A stretch of 64,000 bases of DNA from Vogesella urethralis (GCF_007644045.2 NZ_VMDW02000061.1:1-64000); one strand, 5' to 3'; positions 36,177-45,103 are shown, counted from the first letter of the stretch. Numbers and translations: made by a program. The notes: generated by a model not told the origin, from the sequence alone.

Positions 36177-36192
36177 TTATAGCAATGCGACG
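36177..36192 (-). promoter_or_regulatory. ArgR-like half-site 2
   Basis: On the minus strand: CGTCGC, eight bases, AA, one mismatch to TGTCGC-N8-AA. It lies 98 bases from half-site 1, in the same orientation. Confidence 0.4.
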
Positions 36193-36523
36193 GCAAATTA
36201 CAAAATGAACAGGCGTAAAAAAACGGCAATACGTCATAAAAACAGCCTAAGCAATTGTTTATTAACGCATTTCCCTCCAAAAGAAAAAGCCAGTAGAATG
36301 CGCCCCCTTCAGACGGTCTGCGGCAGCCTGGTGCGTGGCGGATTGTGCCAGCCCGGCATGCATGCAAAGATTTCGCCGTCCCTCCGCCAGAGAGGGCGCG
36401 AAAACAACAAATTGCAACCAAGGTTAGGCCCGCACCGGACTGTGTTCTGTTGTTGCCCTGCAGCAGCATCAGACCCGATCCCGGCTACCGGGGTTCACCA
36501 TCTTCAAAGTGAGTTATAGCAGC

Positions 36524-37288
36524 ATGAAAAAAGTACTCTTCCTGGCCGCCATGGCCCTGTCCGCTGCCGGCATGTCGGCACAAGCTGAAACCCTGCGCTT
36601 TGGTATCGACGGCAACTACCCGCCGTTTGCCAAGCAAGGCGCCGACGGCAAGCTGCAAGGCTTCGACGTGGATATCGCCTACGCGCTGTGCAATGCGATG
36701 AAAGTGACCTGCCAGATCGTGCCGCAAGACTGGGACGGCCTGATCCCGGCGCTGAATGCCAACAAGTTCGACGCCATTCTGTCGTCGATGTCTATCACCG
36801 AAGAGCGCATGAAAGCGGTGGACTTCACCAACAAGTACTACCACACCCCCAGCCGCATGATCGCCAAAGACGGCACCAAGGTTGACCAGAGCAGCTTCAA
36901 GGGCAAGAAGATCGGCGTGCTGCGCGCGTCCATCCAGGAAAAATTTGCCAAAGACTTCTGGGCCAAGAACGGTGCCACCCTGGTGGCCTACGGCAAAGTG
37001 CCGGAAGCTTTCCTGGACCTGAAGTCCGGCCGTATCGACGGCGTGTTCGTTGACTCGGTGGTGGGCGATACCGACTTCCTGAAGTCGTCGCAGGGCAAGG
37101 GCTACGCCTTCGTGGGCCCCGACTACAACGACCCGAAATACTTCGGCCGCGGTGCCGGCATTGCCGTGAAGAAAGGCAATGGCGCCCTGACCGAACGCCT
37201 GAACAAAGCCATCGAGCAGATCCGCAAGGATGGCAGCTACAAGAAAGTACAAGACAAGTACTTCAACTTTAACGTTTACGGCAATTAA
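36524..37288 (+). CDS. Basic amino-acid periplasmic binding protein, first paralogue
   Basis: A 254-residue family 3 solute-binding protein of the HisJ/ArgT/AotJ type. Signal peptide MKKVLFLAAMALSAAGMSAQA, cleaved after AQA. Mature start ETLRFGIDGNYPPFA, then GFDVDIAYALC and the ligand-contact segment SMSITEERMKAVDFT. Its length equals that of the next gene's product, and the two are clearly related, so this is a tandem duplication. Followed by a strong hairpin terminator before the second paralogue. Confidence 0.92.
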   Translation: MKKVLFLAAMALSAAGMSAQAETLRFGIDGNYPPFAKQGADGKLQGFDVDIAYALCNAMKVTCQIVPQDWDGLIPALNANKFDAILSSMSITEERMKAVDFTNKYYHTPSRMIAKDGTKVDQSSFKGKKIGVLRASIQEKFAKDFWAKNGATLVAYGKVPEAFLDLKSGRIDGVFVDSVVGDTDFLKSSQGKGYAFVGPDYNDPKYFGRGAGIAVKKGNGALTERLNKAIEQIRKDGSYKKVQDKYFNFNVYGN

Positions 37289-37302
37289 CCCTGCCTGCCC
37301 CG

Positions 37303-37326
37303 CCCTGCCTCCGCCCGGAGGCAGGG
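37303..37326 (+). terminator. Terminator/attenuator between the two binding-protein genes
   Basis: CCCTGCCTCC/GGAGGCAGGG, a 10-bp perfect stem with a 4-base loop and T5. If partly read through, the first binding protein would be made in excess of the rest of the operon. Confidence 0.85.
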
Positions 37327-37375
37327 TTTTTCACCCCCAAAACCAGAAAAACACATCACCGTGCCGGAGAGAAAC

Positions 37376-38140
37376 ATGAAGAAGCCCTTGCTTGTGCTGG
37401 GTGCGCTTGCGCTCGCCCTGACCACTGCCAGCCACGCAGAAACCCTGCGTTTTGCCACCGACGCCAGCTACCCGCCGTTCTCCAAACAGGGGGCCGACGG
37501 CAAGATGACCGGTTTTGATCCGGACATCGCCCAGGCGCTGTGCGCGGCGATGAAGGTGCAGTGCGAAGTGCTGCCGCAGGACTTCGACGGCATCATCCCG
37601 GCACTGAACGCCAAGAAGTTCGACGCCGTGATCGCCTCGATGAACATCACCGAAGAACGCAAGAAGGCCGTGGATTTCTCCGACAAGTACTACAACATGG
37701 CTAGCCGCCTGGTGGCGCGCGACGGTACCCAGATCAACGACGCCTGGTTCAAGGGCAAGAAGATTGGCGTGCTGCGCTCTTCCATCCAGGAAAAATACGC
37801 CCGCGAACACTTCGTGAAGCTGGGTGCCAAGCTGGTGAACTACGGCAAGGCGCCGGAATCGTTCCTCGACCTGAAAGCCGGTCGCGTGGACGCGGCGTTC
37901 GTGGACGCAGCCGTGGGTGACGTGGACTTCGTCAAGACGCCGAATGGCAAGGGTTTTGCTTTGGTCGGCGCAGATTACAACGACCCGAAGTACTTCGGCA
38001 TCGGCTCCGGCATTGCGGTACGCAAGGGTGACAAGGCCCTGCTGGAGCGCATCAACAAGGCGCTGAAGCAGATCCGTGCCGACGGCAGCTACGACAAGAT
38101 CCAGAAGAAGTACTTCAGCTTCGACATTTACGGCAAATAA
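37376..38140 (+). CDS. aotJ: Arginine/ornithine periplasmic binding protein, second paralogue
   Basis: A 254-residue family 3 binding protein with signal peptide (MKKPLLVLGALALALTTASH, cleaved near SHA). Key segments FATDASYPPFSKQG, GFDPDIAQALC and SMNITEERKKAVDFS parallel the first paralogue; differences cluster in the mature domain, so ligand preference may have diverged. GGAGAG precedes the ATG at 37376; an upstream GTG is less likely. Position next to the permeases and the aotJQMOP-argR order support the aotJ name. Confidence 0.88.
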   Translation: MKKPLLVLGALALALTTASHAETLRFATDASYPPFSKQGADGKMTGFDPDIAQALCAAMKVQCEVLPQDFDGIIPALNAKKFDAVIASMNITEERKKAVDFSDKYYNMASRLVARDGTQINDAWFKGKKIGVLRSSIQEKYAREHFVKLGAKLVNYGKAPESFLDLKAGRVDAAFVDAAVGDVDFVKTPNGKGFALVGADYNDPKYFGIGSGIAVRKGDKALLERINKALKQIRADGSYDKIQKKYFSFDIYGK

Positions 38141-38163
38141 CAGGCGGCAACCGTAGCCAACGC

Positions 38164-38191
38164 TGCGGCCGGCCTGCCCGGGTTGGCCGCA
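38164..38191. other. Intercistronic inverted repeat before aotQ
   Basis: TGCGGCC (38164-38170) and GGCCGCA (38185-38191) flank a 14-base loop. The right arm is part of GGTTGGCCGCA, a shorter form of the recurring terminator-associated word. No T-tract. Confidence 0.5.
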
Positions 38192-38224
38192 TGCCCCATC
38201 AGGCAGGAACAACGGAGTAAGACA

Positions 38225-38914
38225 ATGTTTCTACAGGGTTATCTTCCCAGCATTCTGGAAGGCACCGTGCTGACGCTGCAGGTTGCAGTAGCGTCGCTGG
38301 CGGTTTCCGTGGTGCTGGGGCTGATTGGTGCCATGTTCAAGATGGCACCGTCCAAACCGCTGGTCTGGCTGGCCGAGCTGTACTCCACCGTGGTGCGCGG
38401 CGTGCCCGACCTGGTGTGGATGCTGCTGCTGTTCTTCGGCGGCCAGATGCTGATCAACGATTTCTGTACCCGCATGGGCTGGCCGGCACCGGAGATCAAC
38501 TCCTTCTTCGCCGGCGTGATGACCATCGGCTTCATCTTCGGTGCCTACATGACCGAAACCTTCCGTGGCGCCATCATGGCGGTACCCAAGGGGCAGATGG
38601 AAGCCGGCCTGGCCTACGGCATGAGCCCGCTGCGTGTGTTTCTGCGCATTACCTTCCCGCAGATGGTGCGCTTTGCCCTGCCCAGTTTTTCCAACAACTG
38701 GCTGGTACTGGTGAAATCCACCGCCCTGGTATCGGTCATCGGCCTGAACGACGTGATGTACCGCGCCGACACCGCCAAATCGATTACCCAGGAACCGTTT
38801 ACCGTGTACGCCGTGGTGGGTGCCATTTTCCTGGCCATCACCAGCGTGTCCGACTTTGCCCTCAAGCGTCTGGAAAAACGCTACTCGCTGGGCGTACGGG
38901 AGAGTGAACTGTGA
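38225..38914 (+). CDS. aotQ: Arginine/ornithine ABC transporter permease Q
   Basis: A 229-residue HisQ-type permease with about five membrane helices (first near 15-38) and an EAA motif (MEAGLAYGMSPLRVFLRITFP). CGGAG lies 8 bases before the ATG at 38225; an earlier in-frame start overlaps that site. The stop overlaps the start of the next permease (GTGA). Confidence 0.92.
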   Translation: MFLQGYLPSILEGTVLTLQVAVASLAVSVVLGLIGAMFKMAPSKPLVWLAELYSTVVRGVPDLVWMLLLFFGGQMLINDFCTRMGWPAPEINSFFAGVMTIGFIFGAYMTETFRGAIMAVPKGQMEAGLAYGMSPLRVFLRITFPQMVRFALPSFSNNWLVLVKSTALVSVIGLNDVMYRADTAKSITQEPFTVYAVVGAIFLAITSVSDFALKRLEKRYSLGVRESEL

Positions 38915-39642
38915 TCGACTTCAACCTGATCGTGGAAAAATTCCCCGCCTTCCTGGGCGGCGCCGACGGCGCGCCGATGCTGTCCACCAGCGACGGCCTG
39001 CAACTGACGCTGGAGCTGCTGTTCCTGTCGCTGGCCTGCGGCCTGCTGCTGGCGGTACCGCTGGCGCTGATGCGCGTATCGAAAAACCGTGTGGTTGCCG
39101 GTGCGGTATGGCTGTACACCTATGTGTTCCGCGGCACGCCGCTGCTGGTGCAGCTGTTCATCATCTATTACGGCCTGTCGCAGTTCGACTGGGTGCGCGA
39201 TAGCTGGGCGTGGGAATACCTGCGCGAAGCCTACGCCTGCGCCATCCTGGCATTCACACTGAACACCGCGGCTTATACCACCGAGATCATTGCCGGCCAG
39301 ATCCGCAATACCCACTACGGCGAGATCGAAGCTGCCAAGGCCATGGGCATGAGCAAATGGCTGATGATGCGCCGCATCGTCATCCCGTCGGCGCTGCGCC
39401 GCGCCCTGCCCGCCTACAGCAACGAGGTGGTAATGATGATGCAGTCCACCTCCATTGCCGGCCTAGTGACGCTGGCCGACCTCACCGGCGTGGCACGCCG
39501 CGTGTTCAGCGACACCTACATGCCGTTTGAACCGTTCATCGTGGCGGCCTGCTTCTATCTGGTGCTGACCTTCATCTTCGTCTGGCTGTTCAAGCTGGCC
39601 GAGCGCCGCTGGCTGGCCTACCTGGCCCCGCGCAAGCACTAA
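38911..39642 (+). CDS. aotM: Arginine/ornithine ABC transporter permease M
   Basis: A 243-residue HisM-type permease starting with GTG inside the stop of aotQ, so translation is coupled. EAA motif: IEAAKAMGMSKWLMMRRIVIP. About five helices; it forms the heteromeric membrane channel with aotQ. Confidence 0.92.
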   Translation: MIDFNLIVEKFPAFLGGADGAPMLSTSDGLQLTLELLFLSLACGLLLAVPLALMRVSKNRVVAGAVWLYTYVFRGTPLLVQLFIIYYGLSQFDWVRDSWAWEYLREAYACAILAFTLNTAAYTTEIIAGQIRNTHYGEIEAAKAMGMSKWLMMRRIVIPSALRRALPAYSNEVVMMMQSTSIAGLVTLADLTGVARRVFSDTYMPFEPFIVAACFYLVLTFIFVWLFKLAERRWLAYLAPRKH

Positions 39643-39652
39643 GGAGACCGGC

Positions 39653-40780
39653 ATGCAACGACAGGATCACCCGCTGCTGTCCCCCAGCCTGACCACGCAG
39701 CGCAGCATCAGCAGCTTCCATTTCGGCACCCCGGGCAGTGGCCAGAAGGTCTACATCCAGGCCAGCCTGCACGCCGACGAGCTGCCGGGCATGATGACCG
39801 CCTGGCACCTGAAGCAAAGGTTGGCCGCACTGGAAGCCGAAGGCCGCCTGGCCGGCGAGATCATCCTGGTGCCGGTGGCCAACCCCATCGGTCTGGACCA
39901 GAACCTGAACGGCGTGGCACTGGGCCGCTTCGAGCTGGGCAGTGGCCAGAACTTCAACCGTTACTACCCGGCCTTCGCCCGCCAGCTGTTCGCACTGCTG
40001 CGCGAGCAACTGGGCTCGGACGCAGCAGCCAACACCCGTCTGGTGCGCCAGCACCTGCGTAGCATGGTGGCCGCCATCGAGCCGGCCAGCGAGCTGGCAG
40101 CACAGCGCAAGACGCTGATGCTGCTGGCCTGCGACGCCGACGTGGTACTGGACCTGCACTGCGACCTGGACGCCGCGCTGCACCTGTACACCGGCACCCC
40201 GCTGTGGCCGCAGTGCGAGCCGCTGGCGCGCTACACCGGTGCCGCCGCCACGCTACTGGCGGAAGACTCCGGCGACAACCCGTTCGACGAAGCCTGCAGC
40301 CAGCTATGGTGGCAACTGCGCGACCTGGTGCAGGAAGCCGGGCTCGACGCCGCCATCGACATGGCCTGCCTGTCGGTTACCGTGGAGCTGCGCGGCCAGG
40401 CCGACGTCAGCCACGCGCTGGCAGCGCAGGACGCCGACGCACTGCTGGCCTTTCTGACCTACCGCGGCATCATCCGCGGCGACGTCGCCCCGCTGCCGGC
40501 GCTGGTATACCCCGCCACGCCGCTGGCCGGGTCGGAAAGCCTGCTGGCACCGCACGCCGGCGTGGTGCACTACCACGTTACCCCGGGCACCGAGGTGGCA
40601 CCCGGCCAGCTGCTGGCCGAAGTGATCGACCCGATCAACGACCGCGTCACCGCACTGCGCGCCAACCGTGGCGGCATGCTGTACGCCACCGATAGCCGTC
40701 ATTACGCCATTGCAGGACAGTGGCTGGCCAAAGTTGCCAGCGCCGAAGCCTTCAAAACCGGAAAGTTGCTCTCAGCATGA
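39653..40780 (+). CDS. aotO: AotO-like succinylglutamate desuccinylase/aspartoacylase family protein
   Basis: A 375-residue protein of the AstE/ASPA zinc-carboxypeptidase family. Zinc ligands are visible as His40 and Glu43 (LHADELPG) and His169 (DLHCD). The C-terminal 80 residues form a lipoyl-like beta domain ([21 protein letters not shown]). In P. aeruginosa the aotO product is not needed for transport and its substrate is unknown. AGGAG precedes the ATG. Placement between permease and ATPase genes suggests it processes an acylated or conjugated basic amino acid brought in by the transporter, which is inference. Confidence 0.85.
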   Translation: MQRQDHPLLSPSLTTQRSISSFHFGTPGSGQKVYIQASLHADELPGMMTAWHLKQRLAALEAEGRLAGEIILVPVANPIGLDQNLNGVALGRFELGSGQNFNRYYPAFARQLFALLREQLGSDAAANTRLVRQHLRSMVAAIEPASELAAQRKTLMLLACDADVVLDLHCDLDAALHLYTGTPLWPQCEPLARYTGAAATLLAEDSGDNPFDEACSQLWWQLRDLVQEAGLDAAIDMACLSVTVELRGQADVSHALAAQDADALLAFLTYRGIIRGDVAPLPALVYPATPLAGSESLLAPHAGVVHYHVTPGTEVAPGQLLAEVIDPINDRVTALRANRGGMLYATDSRHYAIAGQWLAKVASAEAFKTGKLLSA

Positions 40781-41559
40781 ACCAGACATCCAACATCAAA
40801 CTGCAAGTGCAGGACCTGCACAAAAGCTACGGCAGCCACGAAGTCCTGAAAGGCGTGTCGCTGACCGCCCACGCAGGCGACGTGATCAGCATCATCGGCT
40901 CTTCCGGCTCCGGCAAGAGTACCTTCCTGCGCTGTATCAACATGCTGGAACAGCCGAACAGCGGCAGCATTGCCGTCACTGGCGAGCAACTGGCGCTGAC
41001 CACCGACAAGCGCAACGGCGCGCTGAAGGCCGCCGACGCCAAACAGCTGGCACGTATCCGCACCAAGCTGGCCATGGTGTTCCAGCACTTCAACCTGTGG
41101 GCGCATATGACGGTGCTGGAAAACATCATCGAAGCGCCGGTCCACGTGCTGGGCGTGCCGAAGGACGAAGCCATCGCCCGTGCCCGCAAGTACCTGGACA
41201 AGGTTGGCCTCAAAGGCGTGGAAGACAAATACCCGTCGCACATGTCCGGCGGCCAGCAGCAGCGTGTGGCCATTGCCCGCGCGCTGGCGATGGAACCGGA
41301 AGTGATGCTGTTCGACGAGCCGACCTCGGCGCTGGACCCGGAGCTGGTGGGTGAAGTGCTGCGCGTGATGCAGGACCTGGCCCGCGAAGGCCGCACCATG
41401 GTGGTGGTGACCCACGAAATGGGCTTTGCCCGCGAGGTGTCCAACCACGTGATCTTCCTGCACCAGGGCCGCATCGAAGAGCAAGGCAACCCGCGCGAAG
41501 TGCTGGCACAACCGAAGAGCGAGCGCCTGGCGCAGTTCCTGTCCGGCAGCCTGAAGTAA
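40777..41559 (+). CDS. aotP: Arginine/ornithine ABC transporter ATPase
   Basis: A 260-residue HisP-type ATPase: Walker [11 protein letters not shown]-loop [12 protein letters not shown], signature [14 protein letters not shown], Walker [16 protein letters not shown] and switch His in [10 protein letters not shown]. The ATG lies inside the aotO stop (ATGA overlap); an upstream in-frame start lies wholly within aotO and is rejected. Confidence 0.95.
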   Translation: MNQTSNIKLQVQDLHKSYGSHEVLKGVSLTAHAGDVISIIGSSGSGKSTFLRCINMLEQPNSGSIAVTGEQLALTTDKRNGALKAADAKQLARIRTKLAMVFQHFNLWAHMTVLENIIEAPVHVLGVPKDEAIARARKYLDKVGLKGVEDKYPSHMSGGQQQRVAIARALAMEPEVMLFDEPTSALDPELVGEVLRVMQDLAREGRTMVVVTHEMGFAREVSNHVIFLHQGRIEEQGNPREVLAQPKSERLAQFLSGSLK

Positions 41560-41577
41560 GCCCGGCTTGCCTCCCCC

Positions 41578-41609
41578 GCGCCATGCAGGCTACAAAACCT
41601 GCATGGCGC
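41578..41609 (+). terminator. Terminator of the aot transport operon
   Basis: GCGCCATGCAGG/CCTGCATGGCGC, a 12-bp perfect stem with an 8-base loop and seven T just downstream. It separates the transporter genes from argR, which therefore needs read-through or its own promoter. Confidence 0.88.
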
Positions 41610-41737
41610 CGTTTTTTTATGGCATCGCGCCACGCCGGCTGCTTTTTGCGCAGCGCGTATTGCCTGCTACCGGCGCGCAAGACACAATGCGCGCTTGATT
41701 CACCCCGCTGCCCCGGCACGGTACCCAGCTCACGGAT

Positions 41738-42715
41738 ATGGCCACCAATACTGCCCAGAACAAACCGGTCCGCTTCGGATTCCTGCTCCTGCCCCATGCC
41801 TCGATGGCCGACCTGGCCATCGCCACCGAGGTGCTGACCCGCGCCAACCAGCTGGCCGAACGGCGCGCCTACGAATTCCTGCCGCTGTCGCTGACCGGTG
41901 AGATGGTCACCATGAGCAACGGCATGCGCATGCCGGTGGACCTGCCGCTGGCGCACGCCCCCAAACTGGACGTGCTGGTGGTACTGGCCGACGAAGTGGG
42001 CATCGACGTGTCTGCCGACGAGCTGGCCAAAGCTATCGGCGGCCAACTGACCGAACACATGCTGCTGGCAGGCGTGGGCTGCGGCAGCTACTGGCTGGCG
42101 CGCGCCGGCCTGATGGCCGGGCACCGCGCCACCATCCACTGGCAGGAAATCAGCCGCCTGACCGACGAGTTTCCCGACGTCATCGTATCGTCCAATCTTT
42201 TTGAACAGGATGGCCAGCGTTTGAGCTGTGCCGGCGGTGCCGCCACCTTCGATTTCATGATGGCGCTGGTAGCGGCCAACCTGGGCCAGGAATTTGTAGC
42301 CACGCTGTCCGAAGTGTTCAGCATGGAGCGGCTGCGCCCGGGCAGCGAGCGGCAGCGCATTCCGCTGGCTACCCGCATCGGCGGCAGCCAGCCCAAGCTC
42401 ACCGAAGCAGTCAGCCTGATGGAAGCCAATATCGAAGAACCGCTGACCACCGACGACATCGCCTACTACGTCGGGGTATCACGCCGCCAGCTGGAGCGGC
42501 TGTTCAAGCAGCACCTGGGCACCGTGCCATCCAAGTACTATCTGGAGCTGCGCCTGAGCCGCGCCCGTCAGCTGCTGCAGCAAACCAGCAAATCCATCGT
42601 GCAGATCGGCCTGGCATGCGGTTTTTCCAGCGGCCCGCACTTTTCCAGCACCTACCGCAGCCATTTCGGCATCACCCCGCGTGAAGAGCGCGCGCAACGC
42701 GGCACCGCCGCCTAG
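41738..42715 (+). CDS. argR: ArgR-type AraC regulator (GlxA family)
   Basis: A 325-residue regulator with an N-terminal DJ-1/PfpI-like domain (about 10-180) and a C-terminal AraC DNA-binding domain (about 225-320; TDDIAYYVGVSRRQLERLF and IVQIGLACGFSSGPHFSSTY). This is the fold of the Pseudomonas arginine regulator ArgR, unrelated to the E. coli hexameric ArgR. Its place after aotJQMOP is the same as in P. aeruginosa. Likely activated by arginine and acting on the aot operon and gdhB; half-sites at 36079 and 36177 fit. GlxA-family members for other ligands (betaine, carnitine) are the alternative. Confidence 0.87.
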   Translation: MATNTAQNKPVRFGFLLLPHASMADLAIATEVLTRANQLAERRAYEFLPLSLTGEMVTMSNGMRMPVDLPLAHAPKLDVLVVLADEVGIDVSADELAKAIGGQLTEHMLLAGVGCGSYWLARAGLMAGHRATIHWQEISRLTDEFPDVIVSSNLFEQDGQRLSCAGGAATFDFMMALVAANLGQEFVATLSEVFSMERLRPGSERQRIPLATRIGGSQPKLTEAVSLMEANIEEPLTTDDIAYYVGVSRRQLERLFKQHLGTVPSKYYLELRLSRARQLLQQTSKSIVQIGLACGFSSGPHFSSTYRSHFGITPREERAQRGTAA

Positions 42716-42733
42716 CCGTAACGCCCCCAAAGC

Positions 42734-42753
42734 AAGCCACCGCAAGGTGGCTT
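42734..42753 (+). terminator. argR terminator
   Basis: AAGCCACC/GGTGGCTT stem with GCAA loop and T5, 18 bases past the stop. Confidence 0.85.
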
Positions 42754-42793
42754 TTTGCTGCCCGCTTGCCTCGCCCAAAGCCGACAAAGCTTC

Positions 42794-42808
42794 TTCAGTT
42801 TTACTGAA
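42794..42808. promoter_or_regulatory. TTCAGT-TTT-ACTGAA palindrome upstream of marR
   Basis: Perfect 6-base half-sites with a 3-base spacer, 81 bases before the marR start. MarR dimers bind palindromes of this size, so autoregulation is plausible. Second candidate at 42838. Confidence 0.5.
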
Positions 42809-42837
42809 ATTGTTTTGCAGAAAAGATTGATTTTTTT

Positions 42838-42847
42838 TTAGTACTAA
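42838..42847. promoter_or_regulatory. TTAGTACTAA palindrome upstream of marR
   Basis: A perfect 10-base palindrome 41 bases before the marR start, in the AT-rich promoter region. Confidence 0.4.
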
Positions 42848-42888
42848 CTGGAACTATCCTACACAGAACTTACTCGGAGACGCGTCAG

Positions 42889-43347
42889 ATGACACAAAAG
42901 ACCGCCCTGCACCGCTCGATTCCGCTGGTACGCGAACTGGTTCGCACCTACCAGGCGTTCGAGCAACTGAGTACGCAACGCATCCGCCTGCACGGCCTGA
43001 CGCACCCGCAATTCGACGTCATCGCCACGCTGGGCAACACCGCAGGCATGAGCTGCCGCGAGCTGTCGGAACGCACGCTGATCACCAAGGGCACCCTTAC
43101 CGGTGTGCTGGACCGCTTGCTGGAAAAAGGCCTGATCACGCGCACTGTACCGGAGCACGACCGCCGCAGCCTGTTTGTGGCACTGACACCGGCTGGCGAG
43201 GCCGTATTCAACGAAGCCTTCCCCGACGTGATTGAACACTGCGGGGCGGCCATGGATTATCTGGACGACGCCGAACTGGCGCACCACATCACGCTGCTGG
43301 CAGCCCTCCGGGCCGCCATCGGCAAGAAACTGGAGCAAGCAGAATGA
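42889..43347 (+). CDS. MarR-family transcriptional regulator
   Basis: A 152-residue winged-helix regulator: helix-turn-helix SCRELSERTLITKGTLTGVL and wing VPEHDRRSLFVALT, with N- and C-terminal dimerisation helices. CGGAG lies before the ATG. Its stop overlaps the cytochrome b561 start (ATGA), so it heads and probably controls the four-gene operon through the palindromes upstream. It has one cysteine in the DNA-binding half (SCREL) and one later (EHCGAA), so redox sensing is possible but unproven. Confidence 0.9.
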   Translation: MTQKTALHRSIPLVRELVRTYQAFEQLSTQRIRLHGLTHPQFDVIATLGNTAGMSCRELSERTLITKGTLTGVLDRLLEKGLITRTVPEHDRRSLFVALTPAGEAVFNEAFPDVIEHCGAAMDYLDDAELAHHITLLAALRAAIGKKLEQAE

Positions 43348-43880
43348 CGCAGAACACCCGTTACCACCCGCTGCAAATCGTGCTGCATGGCCTGATGGCC
43401 GTGTTGATGGTCTGTACCTTCGCCTTCGGCAAATACGTACACAGCCTGCCGCTGTCGCCGGCCAAGTTCCAGCTGATCAGCTACCACAAGTGGGCCGGCA
43501 TGGCCGTGCTGCTGCTGGTGGCCATCCGCATCGTGGTGCGCCTGGCCAAAGGCGCCCCGGCGCTGCCGGCCAGCATGTCCGCCGCCGCCCGCCTGGTGGC
43601 GCACGCCGGTCACCTGCTGCTGTACGTCTTGATGATTGCCATTCCGCTGTCCGGCTGGCTGATGAGCTCGGCCTACGGCATTCCGGTGGTGATGTTCGGT
43701 GTATGGCAATTGCCCGACCTGATTGCGGCCAACCCGGAGCTGGCGCCACAGCTTGGCCAGATCCACGGCCTGCTGAATACCGTGCTGCTGCTGGCCGTAC
43801 TGGGCCACGTAGCCGCCGCGCTGAAACACCATTTTATCGACAAGGACGGCCTGCTGAGCCGCATGAGCCTGCGCGGCTAA
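43344..43880 (+). CDS. Cytochrome b561 family membrane protein
   Basis: A 178-residue protein with four predicted transmembrane helices and conserved histidines for two b hemes: His15 (IVLHGLMAV), His48 (SYHKWAG), and later histidines in VAHAGHLLLY and HGLLNT/GHVAAALKHHF. Family members pass electrons from quinone to periplasmic acceptors such as superoxide. Grouping with two YceI proteins repeats the common cybB-yceI pairing. Confidence 0.9.
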   Translation: MTQNTRYHPLQIVLHGLMAVLMVCTFAFGKYVHSLPLSPAKFQLISYHKWAGMAVLLLVAIRIVVRLAKGAPALPASMSAAARLVAHAGHLLLYVLMIAIPLSGWLMSSAYGIPVVMFGVWQLPDLIAANPELAPQLGQIHGLLNTVLLLAVLGHVAAALKHHFIDKDGLLSRMSLRG

Positions 43881-43909
43881 CCCCGCGTGGCACACACAGG
43901 AACCCACCC

Positions 43910-44455
43910 ATGAAAAAAGCACTCCTTCTGCCGTTGGCGGCCCTGCTGGCTGCCCCGGCCTTCGCCCAGCCGGTCGACCTGACCAAGAGCCAACTGGCCT
44001 TTACCCTGAAACAGATGGGCGTGCCGATGTCCGGCAGCTTCAAGAAGTTTGCGGCCAACGTGGACTTCAACCCGGCGCAAGCGGAAGCCGGCAAGGCCGA
44101 CATCAGCATCGACGTAGGCAGCATCGCGTTGCCCACCGGCGAAGCCAGCGCCGAAGCGCGCAAGAAAGAATGGTTCAACGCCGCCCAGTTTCCGCAGGCC
44201 CGTTTTGTGTCCACCAGCATCAAGTCGCTGGGTAACAACCGCTACCAGGTGAACGGCAAGCTGACGCTGAAAGGCATCAGCCGCGACGTCAGCGCCCCGT
44301 TTACCGCCACCGCCCAGGGCAAGACCCTGACCGTGGACGGCACGCTGCCGATTTCGCGCCTGGCGTTCAAGATCGGTGAAGGCAGCTGGAGCGATACCGG
44401 CACCGTCGCCGACAACGTGGACCTGAAATTCCGTCTGGTGCTGGTCAACCCCTGA
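43910..44455 (+). CDS. YceI-family periplasmic protein, first copy
   Basis: A 181-residue protein with a signal peptide (MKKALLLPLAALLAAPAFAQ) and a YceI lipocalin-like beta-barrel that holds an isoprenoid chain in studied members. Motif segments: FTLKQMGVPMSGSFKKF, ADISIDVGSI, RFVSTSIKSL. It is only distantly like the next gene, so the duplication is old. AGGAA precedes the ATG. Confidence 0.88.
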   Translation: MKKALLLPLAALLAAPAFAQPVDLTKSQLAFTLKQMGVPMSGSFKKFAANVDFNPAQAEAGKADISIDVGSIALPTGEASAEARKKEWFNAAQFPQARFVSTSIKSLGNNRYQVNGKLTLKGISRDVSAPFTATAQGKTLTVDGTLPISRLAFKIGEGSWSDTGTVADNVDLKFRLVLVNP

Positions 44456-44517
44456 TACCCGGAACCCGCATCAACCGTTTTTGTACTGATAGCCCCACCC
44501 TACTCTGGAGAGAGAAC

Positions 44518-45087
44518 ATGATCCGTACCGCCCTGTTTGCCGCCCTGTTCGCCACCGCTGGCGCCGCCTTTGCTGCCCCGGTTTCCTACAACGTTGACCC
44601 CACCCATACCTACGCCAGCTACGAAGTGAACCACCTGGGCCTGTCCACCCAGACCGGTACCTTCACCAAGGTAGCCGGCAAGCTGACCGTGGATGAAGCC
44701 GCCAAGTCCGGCAGCGTGGACATCACCATCGATGCCGCCTCGCTGCAAACCTTCCTGGGCGACCGCGACAAGCACCTGAAGAGCGCCGATTTCTTCAACG
44801 TGGAAAAATTCCCGACCCTGACCTACAAGTCCACCGCAGTCGAGTTCAAGAACGGCAAGCCGGCTGAAGTGAAAGGCAACCTGACCCTGCTGGGCGTGAC
44901 CAAGCCGGTCACCCTGAAGCTGGTGAACGTGACCAAGGCCAAGCACCCGATGACCGGTACTGAATCCTGGGGCGCCAACGCTGTGGCGACCATCAAGCGT
45001 AGCGAATTCGGCATGAAAACCTTCATCCCGGCGATCAGCGACGAAGTGAAGCTGAACATCGCACTGGAAGCCGCCAAGGCCGAATAA
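44518..45087 (+). CDS. YceI-family periplasmic protein, second copy
   Basis: A 189-residue YceI protein with signal peptide (ending AAFAAP) and canonical start of the barrel, NVDPTHTYASYEVNHLG, closer to E. coli YceI than the preceding copy. GGAGAGAG precedes the ATG. Last gene of the marR operon; a strong terminator follows. Confidence 0.9.
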   Translation: MIRTALFAALFATAGAAFAAPVSYNVDPTHTYASYEVNHLGLSTQTGTFTKVAGKLTVDEAAKSGSVDITIDAASLQTFLGDRDKHLKSADFFNVEKFPTLTYKSTAVEFKNGKPAEVKGNLTLLGVTKPVTLKLVNVTKAKHPMTGTESWGANAVATIKRSEFGMKTFIPAISDEVKLNIALEAAKAE

Positions 45088-45103
45088 GCCCGAAGCACGT
45101 AAC

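Larger units (their letters stand above)
36005..36523. other. Divergent control region between gdhB and the aot operon
   Basis: About 520 bases, AT-richer than the flanks in its first 300, with no credible gene. It holds two ArgR-like half-sites and a possible -10 (TAGAAT at 36294-36299) with only a weak -35 (TTCCCT at 36271). If that promoter is used, the leader of the first binding-protein gene is about 220 bases. Confidence 0.6.

Noticed and set aside
36302-36316. TTCAGACGGTCT, similar to the reverse complement of a Neisseria DNA uptake sequence.
   Set aside because: Single occurrence and one base off the GCCGTCTGAA core; not enough to call an uptake sequence here.
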